NCBI RefSeq assembly: GCF_000224145.3
Contig: NC_020166.2
Span: 4,671,339 to 4,735,338 of the forward strand
DNA: 64,000 bases
Reading direction: 5' to 3'
DNA from: Ciona intestinalis
Taxonomy: Eukaryota > Chordata > Ascidiacea > Phlebobranchia > Cionidae
The notes under the pieces were generated by a model. That model made no database searches. It was given only the letters and a program-made list of their open reading frames with translations, and had not been told where the DNA came from. The position numbers were made by a program, and so were the translations under genes. This document shows, piece by piece, positions 9,099 through 20,056 of this stretch (positions are counted from its first letter, which is position 1; each line of letters starts with the position of its first letter).

Positions 9099-10800
9099 TG
9101 GGAATTTCAAGCAGATTCTCCATTTTAGTTTCATTATTATCAATAACAGAATCTTGCATATTTCCAAGTTCTAAGTGCACGGGAGGAGAAAGTTCACTCT
9201 GCTCAATTTCCGACACTGCGGGAAAGGAAACTCCTGGTAAACCAGGCACAATGTATTTCAGTGGCAGAAAATTGTCAGCATATTTAAGGTACAAAAAGTT
9301 TAAAATTATTAGAACTAAAAGTGTGACAGTCCATTGCAGCAGGGCACTCATCAGGGTTTCTTCTTCAAGTTTATACCAAACATTTTTTGTATCTTGAATT
9401 CGAGTGACAATCCACCAGATAAATAGCCCAGATACTTGGATNNNAATTAGGATCCAGAAAACCCAGTTCCAAAGCTTCGGTAGCTTCCAGTCTGTTCCAT
9501 CACCATAATCATTCACAACTTCTTTTCTAAACTTGGTGACACCAAACTTAAGCACAAGAAACATGATCATAGTTCCACTGATCACAATGGCTGAGCCCCA
9601 TACAAAGTCTTGATTAACTAAGAAATGAACATTAAGTGAGCTTCCCAAACCAAGAAGAAACATAAGTATACAAATGAATGGAACAGAAATTTTTCTTGGG
9701 ACCCTGAGATCTACCAGCTGATGACAAGAAGCTTCTATTAAACTAATTAATGATGAGAAGCCAGCTAGGAAAAGACACAAAAAGAATAAAACAGTAATTC
9801 CGCGACCAACTGACAAAGTTGAATAAAGTAATGGAATCCATATAAATGTTAAACCAGTGTTTGCTGGACCATTAAGGGTAAAGGCACTTAAAATTTCATT
9901 AACTGTGATGCTGGGGTTGAGCTGAATTTGAACTGAAAACACCGTTGAGAACATTGTTATTGCCATTATTAAACTGAGAAGATTGTTGATTGCTGGAATG
10001 GTTGTACCATACCTCACCACACCATGTTGACTTCCAAGATATGAGGCATAGACAAGTAAAATACCTTGTGCTGCACCAGTATCCCATGCATTTTGTGTTA
10101 AAGCATCTATCCAGGTGTTTGGGTTAATAAAAACGGACCAATCCATTTTAAAAAGATGGGAAATACCAACAGAAGCAAATGGTAAAGTGAGTGAATAAAA
10201 GAATGATGCAAGCATTAGGCACAATAATATAGGTACCATAAACATCATAACAGGCTCAATGGAACGAACTCCCGCAAACACACAAATTCCACCAAGAATT
10301 AACACAATAGCTTGCAACAAAATTGGGTAATAAGTGTGCTCAGAGAAAATAGTGAAGACATCATGGCTATTTATAAGTGAATTAGGCAAAGGATTTACAA
10401 TAAAGTAAACAAAATAATAGCCACACCAACCGCATATAACAGCATAGTAGCTTGCGATTGCAAAACTAACAAATCCTACGAAACCTCCACACCACATTGT
10501 TTTTGGACCAGTCATTTTATAAAATGTCATAATTGCAGCGCTTTTGGTGTATCTACCTGCGGCATATTCCACCAATAACAGTGGAATAGACCATGTAAAA
10601 AGGAAGAGCAGCCATATGAGTAAAAATGCCAGAGCTCCATCATCGCCTGTGTTGTTCGCAACAATACGTGGATACCTCCAGATATTCCCAGTTCCAACAG
10701 CAGCTCCTAGACATGAAAGTGCAACACCAATTGATGACTTAAAAGTTTTTGCTGGTTTACCATTTTCTGGTAAAATAGATGAAGTTTCAGCTTCGGACAT
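9094..10800 (-). CDS. SLC6/NSS family sodium-coupled transporter, single exon, prokaryote-like
   Basis: An uninterrupted 568-aa frame with about 12 hydrophobic membrane segments. TM1 carries GAAVGTGNIWRYPR (residues 32-45), matching the Na+ and substrate-binding unwound region of LeuT-fold transporters (Ala, Val and Asn positions kept). Further family blocks are LLVEYAAGR, WDTGAAQGILLVYASY (TM6-like) and EASCHQLVD (TM8 region). The GNIWR(Y/F)PR and WSIPLLLVE wording is, from memory, that of the bacterial/archaeal SNF branch rather than animal amine or GABA carriers, which have NVWRFPY. The substrate is unknown. A 3-N patch leaves one undetermined residue near position 453; the frame continues across it. 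The lack of introns is unusual among its neighbours. Location is presumably the plasma membrane. Confidence 0.9.
   Translation of the reverse strand: MSEAETSSILPENGKPAKTFKSSIGVALSCLGAAVGTGNIWRYPRIVANNTGDDGALAFLLIWLLFLFTWSIPLLLVEYAAGRYTKSAAIMTFYKMTGPKTMWCGGFVGFVSFAIASYYAVICGWCGYYFVYFIVNPLPNSLINSHDVFTIFSEHTYYPILLQAIVLILGGICVFAGVRSIEPVMMFMVPILLCLMLASFFYSLTLPFASVGISHLFKMDWSVFINPNTWIDALTQNAWDTGAAQGILLVYASYLGSQHGVVRYGTTIPAINNLLSLIMAITMFSTVFSVQIQLNPSITVNEILSAFTLNGPANTGLTFIWIPLLYSTLSVGRGITVLFFLCLFLAGFSSLISLIEASCHQLVDLRVPRKISVPFICILMFLLGLGSSLNVHFLVNQDFVWGSAIVISGTMIMFLVLKFGVTKFRKEVVNDYGDGTDWKLPKLWNWVFWILIXIQVSGLFIWWIVTRIQDTKNVWYKLEEETLMSALLQWTVTLLVLIILNFLYLKYADNFLPLKYIVPGLPGVSFPAVSEIEQSELSPPVHLELGNMQDSVIDNNETKMENLLEIPK
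9442..9444. other. 3-N patch inside the SLC6 coding region
   Basis: Three undetermined bases; the protein frame is the same on both sides. Confidence 0.99.
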
Positions 10801-12628
<1,828 letters not shown>

Positions 12629-15600
12629 TCACATACTCATTTTTCTCATGCTAGATACAACAGAACTAAGGCGATGTGGTGCTTTAATGGTAGCTTTTTT
12701 AAAATCCTCACTGTTTTGAGCATTAAGCAGTTCTCGGAGTTGCAGTACTTCATTGGATGTTGACAAACCTAATGAATCAACAACATTTGCCATGTAGTCA
12801 AAATCTGCAACAAGTTGGCGTGCGGAGCCAGGACTGAGAGTTGGGATTTGACTGACAGCTTCAACATAAGTATGCTCTGTTGCCCTGACGATTGAACCAA
12901 GCCACATATCTGCCATATTTTCAAGATCCTCTTCTTCTGCCCCACCTTCAACAGCTACAGCAGGAAATGGAAGTTTACCATTACGCAACGCAACCTCTAA
13001 TGCACGATCGTCGTTACCAGTGTCTAATAAGGCAAAGGGTTCCAAATGTTGTGGCAAAGTCATAAGGTACTGACCGATGTGCGTTGCTCTTTCACTCGGT
13101 GAGACACTGAACATTGGCATTTCGCTCTGAGATATGATAGCGTCATTTACATCTTCATGGTCCTCTTGAATAAACGGTAAAGAAGAAAGCTGTCGCTTGA
13201 CATGCGCAAATGCAACATTAAACGCAAGGTTTTGCGCTTGTTGGTTAAGGTCTTGAATTCGACGTTTAGCATTAGGAAAGAATTGTATAGTGGAGTCGTC
13301 ATTAGCTGACGCAACCAATCCACGAAAAGCGGAGAAAATCTCAGGGTCCCCACATTTGAGGTAATTGTAGCGGTTCCATGGAGCTGACTTATCAGTAATT
13401 TCAACAAGGAGAAGAGATGAAAAGAAGGTTTGATGGAAGGAACTAAAACGTAGAAGTAACTTTCCACAAGTGGAAATCAAACGGGAACAGTTTTGGAACA
13501 CGGTCCAATCCTCATCCTCTGTGACGTCACTGTCAGATTTCTGAAAAACAAATAATTAGTGAAGAATAGAGAATATGGTTTGTCTAATGTGTAGCCAAGT
13601 TTTGTTAACATTCTCATACCATGGATTTATTAATTCCACAAGATGTGGCTATTGTTCGCAACTGACGAGCAAAGCGGTCACAATATTCTGGGATGTATTT
13701 CTCTATGGCATCAATTAAACCAGCTACACCAAGAAAACCTGTTAAAAATATTGTTGTTACACTACTGGTAATCTTTCAAAGCAGGTTGGCCTTAACAAAC
13801 ATTATTTATTTGTAATATAAAAGCACAGGACTAATTGTACCAATGGGCAAGTAAATATTTTAACTCAACATCAACATGGTTAGCCAATAAAGCAAAAGAC
13901 TGCTTTCAAGCTAACAGTTAGTTTACTTGAAGAGGCAAACGAACGAATAATAATAAAAATGTTTGTATATGAATAGAGATACTCAAATGTGATCTAATGG
14001 TACTATCGAATTTCAAAAAAACGAGTATAAAAGATTTGATGCTCCCAAAGCAAAGGATTTTCCATAAAAAGGCGCAGCCAACCTTTTTTACTCCACTGAT
14101 AGAATTTGCAGTTTTGACAAGCATTTTTTTTTCAGAAGCTATTTCATTGTTTGAAACTTTGGTGGTACTCTTGGATTACATTAGAGCATTTCCATCAATA
14201 CACAAAATTTTATTTGGCGCTGGTACGACCATTTAAGACAAACCATGGAAACTGAGCATATGTTACCTGTTAACTTATCACATCTATTAACAGAAGCTTG
14301 AGCTCCATCAAATAATTTCTTTACTGAGGAGTCCAAAAGTTGGGTGAGATCAATTAAATCTCGCGAATCCATTCTAACATCTGCAAGCCCAGTAAGCAAG
14401 GCTTCTGTTTCCATCTCTCCATATCTCATAAAATGGGTGATGTATGGATGCCAGAATGCATCAGATAACTTGCTTAGCATACTGTCATCAAAAGCACTAA
14501 CACCTCCATCACGATATAATGCTTGTTTAAGATCTTGAGTGAAAGTGTTGGTGGTTGTATACATTCGTTGTAACATATCCAACTTTTCAACCGATGTTCC
14601 AGCAACTGAGTTGCTTATCATTGTGTTTGGACCATATTCAACGGACAGTGTGACTTCCAAGAGAAGTTGACCAATAATTAAAATAGACTCCATTTTCCCG
14701 AACACAGCAGAGCACCATTTAACCTCTGTGTGCCACACAGACAGTAGAAGTTCATAGAATTCACCGAGGAGTGCAAAGTCTGTAGTTTCTGTCACTGGTT
14801 TCGAGTCACCATTTTCACCAGACACGATCTCCTGCCACTTTCCATTCACACGTGCACGATGACATTTCAGGTAATAATTTCGAAATTCTGCCAATCTGAA
14901 ATAAAATTTAGACTCAAATACCTTACAATCAACGCTAAAAAATTACCTACAGCAGGGAAACATATTTTACCCACTTGTATATCAACTGTAGTTTATTATA
15001 AAAAAACTTTAAAAGAAGTAAAACACACTATAATACTGCATACCTGTCTAAGTTTCGAAATATTGTGTGATATTTATTAGCTTCAGCAGTGTTGTGATTC
15101 ATGAAAGTAGCAACCACACTGGGACTTACTGCAGTTTCAAGTCGGTTTTTTAATGCTTCCAAGTGTAAAACCTGTAATAGGATTTAAAAATATAATGTAG
15201 GTGTTAAAAAACTAATGCGTTGATTTTTTACATATATTTAAAAGTTATTAATAAATTTGGATAATCTTTTTACCACCAACCAGTAAACCACCCCCAGTAA
15301 ATGTCCAGTATAAGCATTCTGTATGTAAGCAGTGGGTGTATTATTTATTTTTTACAACCTATTTATTTTTTACACGGCGGGTCAAGTGGGTTATGTAAGT
15401 TTTGGGTTGATTATTTTTTGTTGGATTTTTTTATTTTGGTACAGACAAATTTTGAATAACCCATTTATGAACCCCTGTGTTGTGGCCATAGATATTATGT
15501 GTCTTTACTAGGGACACACACTTCCACAACAGATAAATACAATACCTCAACCAATTTTATAAACAATACATTCATCAATTAGTACTAACATGAGTACACA

Positions 15601-16722
15601 TTACAAGTAAAAATAAAATTTAAACTCAAAATACATCTATGAATTATAAGACGATTATAGCTTACTGATTTACCTTATCATCATAATCTGGACTGTTCCT
15701 TAAAACAACTAAGCTGGCTTGCATGCTTTGTAGTTGAGCTGCAACCGCTTCAATGTCTCCCGAGCTGAATAAAAACCATAAAATAGTAACCAGTTTTAAC
15801 ACAAATCAAAAATGCAAAACTTAACTATGTGTATGCATTGCACCTAATTACATAAAACATGCAAAAAACTTTCTTTTTTAGTGTATGTAATAGGACTTTT
15901 GGGCTTAACACAGTACAAATATTATTGGCACAAATTGTGTTTTGTCGTTTTGGTTACAAGAAAAAAGATAAAACCATGGTAAAACAATCTCCTACAGTAA
16001 ACCTTAATGCCACTTTCATCATATATAAAAACAAAAGTAATAATAAGAAATTCAATACCGGAATATATCTTCAATAGCTGAAGCAAGACTTGACCAGTTA
16101 TCTGCTTCTTTCAAAGCAGCAGAAGCTTGCTCAACTCGTGATCGAACGCTGTCAATTTTAACCAAAACCTCCATAGAATGTGAAGTCCGTTGTTCCACAC
16201 TTCGAATTTCTTCTTTGACCTGGAAAATGGTAAATGGGTAAATACATTAGGTTTATATGTTAAGGCTTTACATATTCATAATCCAAACCAATAATGCCAA
16301 ATAGAAACACTTTATTAGGGGAATTTTGTAATACGTTTAAAATGTTAACCAAACACTGTGAATTACATCAGGCAAAAAAATCAAAAGGAATAAAAAAATA
16401 CAGTATCCCAATTATTGTAAAAATATATTTAAATTCTTGACTGATTTAGCTTCGTTTGTTGAACCTGTTGCATTTGTTGCCATAGAAAGGTTGCTTCTTT
16501 CTTTAATGTTTCCACGTCACGAAGTACCCTTGGTAGATTACCAACTGCTTGTTGAGATATTTCTTCCAATGATCGATTTACTTCTTGTATATAACGTTGT
16601 AGTTTGGTGACAAGGGTTGCTGTGTAAGCTTCCTTTTGCTGTTCATCTTTTTGAGAACGAAAAACACCATTTACCCACTCTTTCACATCAAAATTATCAT
16701 CAGAAAACTTAGAAAAATCCAT
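12629..16722 (-). CDS. COG7: conserved oligomeric Golgi complex subunit 7
   Basis: Seven coding exons (16465-16722, 16059-16219, 15674-15764, 15044-15171, 14267-14895, 13620-13738, 12629-13540) join in frame with GT-AG ends to give 765 aa; human COG7 is 770. The start MDFSKFSDDNFDVKEWVN matches human MDFSKFLADDFDVKEWIN. Other shared blocks are LPRVLRDVETLKKEA, HLEALKNRLE, NYLK, GQYLMTLPQHLEPF, ELALHAGKLPFP-like EVALRNGKLPFP, and ENMADMWLGSIVRATEHTY. COG7 belongs to lobe B of the COG tether, which captures retrograde vesicles at the Golgi. The protein is helical and soluble. The ATG at 16720-16722 was chosen by alignment, since the upstream in-frame Met does not match the family. It lies 282 bp downstream of SEM1 on the same strand. 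No damage was seen. Confidence 0.95.
13955..14240. repeat. intronic dispersed repeat (COG7 copy)
   Basis: Segments such as gtttgtatatgaatagagat, gtttgaaactttggtggtac and gagcatttccatcaatacac recur in a KIFAP3 intron at 46825-47470 with the same order. Non-coding; the family is not recognised. Confidence 0.5.
15376..15536 (-). mobile_element. diverged SINE fragment in a COG7 intron
   Basis: Aligns with the middle of the 18617-18962 SINE: ggttgattattttttgttgg, aataacccatttatgaaccc, tgtgtctttactagggacac. It is older than the other copies and lacks head and tail. Confidence 0.55.
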
Positions 16723-16797
16723 TTTGAGCACCTTCGGTGGAAACAGAAGTAGTTTTGTAGTAAAACTTATTGTATACAAATGATTGCAGTGTTTAAA

Positions 16798-16803
16798 TTT
16801 ATT
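16798..16803 (-). terminator. candidate poly(A) signal of SEM1
   Basis: AATAAA on the minus strand, between the SEM1 stop and the COG7 start, 76 bp upstream of the COG7 ATG. Confidence 0.45.
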
Positions 16804-17003
16804 GGTAGATTAATATTTTAAATGTACATGTTAAAACAAAAGTTACACTTATTTTGACAAAAAAATGACAAATCAATTTTGTGTTATAGTTTAGGATTTT
16901 TTAATGCATTTCAGTATGCCCAACAATCTTAACCGTTAAAGCTCCATACATTATCACAATATAAAAGATGAAATTCATGAAATGAACACGAATACAAGAG
17001 GGG

Positions 17004-17222
17004 TTATTTCATTTGCCCAGTTTGTTCAAGAACTGATCGAAGTTGTTTTGAAAAGTCATCTTCAATGTTATCGTCATCCCAGTTTTCCTCCCAGAAGATC
17101 TCGGGTTCCTTATCCGCTGCACTCCACTCTTCTGCTGGAAACTCTTCAAATTCATCATCTTCTTCCAACGAACCAAGATCACTTGTTTCATTCTTATCTT
17201 TCTCTGCAGTTTTGTCAGACAT
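17004..17222 (-). CDS. SEM1: 26S proteasome complex subunit SEM1/DSS1
   Basis: A single-exon 72-aa acidic protein; human SEM1 is 70 aa. It contains [15 protein letters not shown] and [19 protein letters not shown], the two acidic and aromatic blocks that bind BRCA2/RPA-like and PCI partners and the Rpn3 lid subunit. It acts in the proteasome lid, TREX-2 and homologous recombination. The N-terminus has an extra lysine-rich stretch. A good 3' splice acceptor (TTTATTTACAG) lies 41 nt upstream of the ATG, so the mRNA either has a 5' UTR intron or is SL trans-spliced. COG7 follows on the same strand. Confidence 0.95.
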   Translation of the reverse strand: MSDKTAEKDKNETSDLGSLEEDDEFEEFPAEEWSAADKEPEIFWEENWDDDNIEDDFSKQLRSVLEQTGQMK

Positions 17223-17263
17223 GTTTTTCCACTAATTGTTTAGTAAAAATATCTTAAAGGTAA

Positions 17264-17283
17264 CTGTAAATAAAAAAAATACA
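17264..17283 (-). promoter_or_regulatory. 3' splice acceptor upstream of SEM1 ATG
   Basis: The minus strand reads TTTTTTTTATTTACAG, 41 nt before the SEM1 start codon. In Ciona such sites serve either a 5' UTR intron or spliced-leader addition; sequence alone does not distinguish these. Confidence 0.5.
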
Positions 17284-17289
17284 CAATTG

Positions 17290-17549
17290 GGTGCTAGTGA
17301 AGAATCTTTTCCCTCCCCTACCCCCACCTTATTTGCTAACCACTAACCCCTAGGTTAGGGGGTTAGGTGTTGATGGTTAGGGGGTTAGTGGTTATAGGGG
17401 TTAGCAAATAAGGTGGGGGGAGACTCTTCAATAGCGCCAAATCTCCCCTCTCCCCGTATTTGCTAACCACTAACCCCTATAACCACTAACTACTAACCCC
17501 TATAGCCCCTATAGCAAATAAGGTGGGGGAAAGATTCTTCACTAGCACC
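17290..17549. mobile_element. hAT-type MITE with 8-bp target duplication
   Basis: The ends GGTGCTAGTGAAGAATCTT are perfect inverted repeats, and the 260-bp element is flanked on both sides by cacaattg (17282-17289 and 17550-17557). The interior holds a second set of inverted repeats around ttagcaaataaggtgggg and runs resembling TTAGGGGTTAG. An 8-bp duplication points to the hAT superfamily. Non-coding. Confidence 0.85.
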
Positions 17550-17557
17550 CACAATTG

Positions 17558-18046
17558 AATGTTAAGTAAGTAATAACGTACTAGATGTGTACAGCTGTAC
17601 TGTCTGAATATTGTCACACACAATACTCCATACATAATTTGCTGATGAATCCAACATGACAACATTATTTTCAATACTTATCTATATATACCGCTTGGTG
17701 GCAGCAGTCCACATTTTTGCGTCCCTAAAAATGTCATAAAAACACTATTTTTTCTATTAGCTTTGGTTGCACGTGGTTGCAGATATTTATTTAAATATAA
17801 GTCGAAATAAAAAAAAGGTTACTATACATAAATTAGAGTTGTTAAATTTTTTTTGTCTTGTTGTTGCACATACGTAAAAATTCCCGTGTGCGTAATTCCG
17901 CGTGTGCATGTGCGCAGTTGTACGTATGCGCAATATCAATTGGTTTTAAAGATAAAGTGGCCTTAAATTTGTACGTATAACGAAAAGCTTTTTTTAAATT
18001 TCATATTTCCTAACTGTGATTTTATTAATTAACAGCGCTCTTTTAG
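17558..18046. other. intergenic, nothing recognised
   Basis: AT-rich sequence upstream of SEM1 with no open frame of note. A gtgcgtaattccgcgtgtgc-type stretch near 17885-17930 is mildly repetitive in CpG-containing words. Confidence 0.35.
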
Positions 18047-18195
18047 AGTAGGCTGGGGGAAAATAAGACACCTTTTATTCTGTTTCCTCGTCCAATTATA
18101 AAACCGCATCCCGATGAGTCCCATAGAGTGCTGTTAATTATTTAAAACGCAATCAGGATGGTTGGATAGGTGTTCCATCTTATCCTAACGGTACT
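18047..18195. mobile_element. MITE, same family as 1206-1391
   Basis: The left end agtaggctgggggaaaataa and the right end atcttatcctaacggtact are imperfect inverted repeats. An additional inverted pair, ttaattaacagcgctct (just outside) with agagtgctgttaatta (inside), suggests the true boundaries may be wider. Confidence 0.55.
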
Positions 18196-18616
18196 GTATA
18201 ATTCTGTAAATATTCTACCTTTACTTTAGCAAATGGAGTGAGAAAATAAGATTATCACATCATACCCCACCCTTTTTTTTCTTCTAAAGTTCTAATAACA
18301 TTCCGGGTGCCATAAACATTAACAGTAAATCAAACACTTTCAACTTCGCGGTGGGAAATCGATAAGTTCAACAAATTACAACAGTTGCGCTTTATATGAT
18401 ACAAAGGTATTTAGCGTGAAATTTGTCTGTTTGAATTCTGTCAAAAACTTCGTTGCTTAAAATATTTAGGCGAATTTTTGGTTCACAAATCTTAGAACAT
18501 ATTGGGTCAATAAACTGTATGTACAAATATGAATAATGGATGCAGTATAGAACATGTGTACGATGTTCATATATAGGTAACTTTTTTGGAAAAAATATTA
18601 CGTTTTCTGTGGACCT

Positions 18617-18962
18617 AATGAATGAATGAATGAATGAATGAATGAATGAATGAATGTAACTTACTTTATCCTCGCGTGGCCGGAAAACGACAGTCGTTAT
18701 CACACGGGTTTAACACCTCGTGCCAGCTTACGAGTTACCATGTATCTTACTTTGTGGGTGATTATTTTTTTGGGGGGGATTTTTTTCTTTTTTTATGTAT
18801 TTCTGATAATTTAGACAACCCATTAGTAACCACTGGGTTGGAGCAATTGCCGTTAAGTGTCTTGCCCAAGGACACATACGCCCACAATGGTAGCGGCATC
18901 GAGCCTTGAACCCGTTACCTCTGGGTTACAGGCAGGCGCGCTAACCACTATACCACGGCGCC
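18617..18962 (-). mobile_element. tRNA-headed SINE with (AATG)n tail
   Basis: On the minus strand it begins GGCGCCGTGGTATAGTGG (A-box-like TGGTATAGTGGTTAGCGC), has a B-box-like GGGTTCAAGGCTC, then TGTCCTTGGGCAAGACACTT, an AT-rich middle, and a 3' tail of about ten CATT repeats. The RNA polymerase III boxes and tail show a SINE. Other copies lie at 5406-5595 and 15376-15536. Confidence 0.85.
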
Positions 18963-19468
18963 GGACAAAATAAAAGTAGAGTCAGTAGATCGAGGCATAA
19001 TGGGTATATATTTATCATTACTATGGTGTATAGGTTCCGACAGTATACAACAGTACTAAGAAATCCATGGAAAGCGCTGCAATACAGCGATGTTTTTTCG
19101 ATTGCACGTATTGATTGCTCTTTTCTCGCCAAGGACTGTTCATGTTCAAATAAATTGCAAGCTTGAATAAGGTTTAAAGCCAGCATGGCAATGCCGAGTG
19201 AATAAAATATACACAGTAAGAGTTTTGTTATGCGCAGAAAGGGTGCAGTCAGTTGGTTTCTGAGAAAAAATAGGCAGAATTAAAAACGTAGTAATTTTAA
19301 TATGCACAATTTTAAAGTAGTGGGTAAATTCTATGGATTATTCAAAGCGGTAATTTTGTTTTAGAAAAGCCTACAGGCACATATACCATGGAATGTTTTA
19401 GGTAAAGTGTTATGTGTAGTATGTATATAGATTGTTGAGTAAAATTGACGAAAAAGCAAGATTTAAAA

Positions 19469-19612
19469 ATGCCGACAACTGTTGTTGTGACTGGAGGATT
19501 GCTTGCCATATTTATTCTTCTGGTGTTGCTGGGATTTTTATTTTACTGTCGATTTGAACATTACTGCGGAGAAAAACATGTTCTGGCCTTTCCACAAGAA
19601 AGCACAGTCTGA
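19469..19612 (+). CDS. possible 47-aa single-pass membrane microprotein
   Basis: The ATG opens a short frame with a clear hydrophobic span (LLAIFILLVLLGFLFYC, residues 11-27), a short Cys/His-containing tail and the C-terminus ESTV. A second frame stays open past its stop up to a good splice donor (CGATCG|GTAAGG near 19676), so this may instead be an exon of something larger. No family is recognised, and there is no neighbour to which it clearly belongs. The call is weak. Confidence 0.25.
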   Translation: MPTTVVVTGGLLAIFILLVLLGFLFYCRFEHYCGEKHVLAFPQESTV

Positions 19613-19773
19613 CATGAAGAAAAATGTTTTGCAAAACAGCTTTAATTTGGAGAATTTCCAAAAAAAACGCGATCGGTAAGGTATCAAGAAAACATGAACT
19701 TTTTAACAGAATGTACGGAACGACTCATTTCAGTAATTTATTTGCCAGCATACTCATGAATTTAAGTATAATA

Positions 19774-20056
19774 CTGCGGGATAAGATAGAATATAGTTAA
19801 CACCTGAATTCCACATTTCCTATATTCGTGTTTTGAAAAAATTACACTTGCCTTTTTAAAGTAGTGGGAACAAGGTTATTTATTCTTGTAAAAATTCTTT
19901 GTTTACTATACCCAATTGGACGAGAATGAATTTCTCATGTGATTTGATATATACACCTGAAAGAACAGTAAAACATTTCATTAATACAACTTTATATTAC
20001 CAATATAAATATGGGTCAATATATGTGCATATCTAAGAGTCCCATCTTACTCCCAA
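19774..20056. repeat. degenerate member of the 1206/18047 MITE family
   Basis: The left end ctgcgggataagatag, the interior ttctttgtttactataccca and attggacgagaa, and the right end gtcccatcttactcccaac follow the family pattern. Further terminal fragments lie near 20680-20700 (ccgtcttcccccaccctac) and 21200-21220. Confidence 0.45.

Noticed and set aside
9098-9397. Plus-strand frame opposite the SLC6 gene
   Set aside because: Antisense shadow with no family match.
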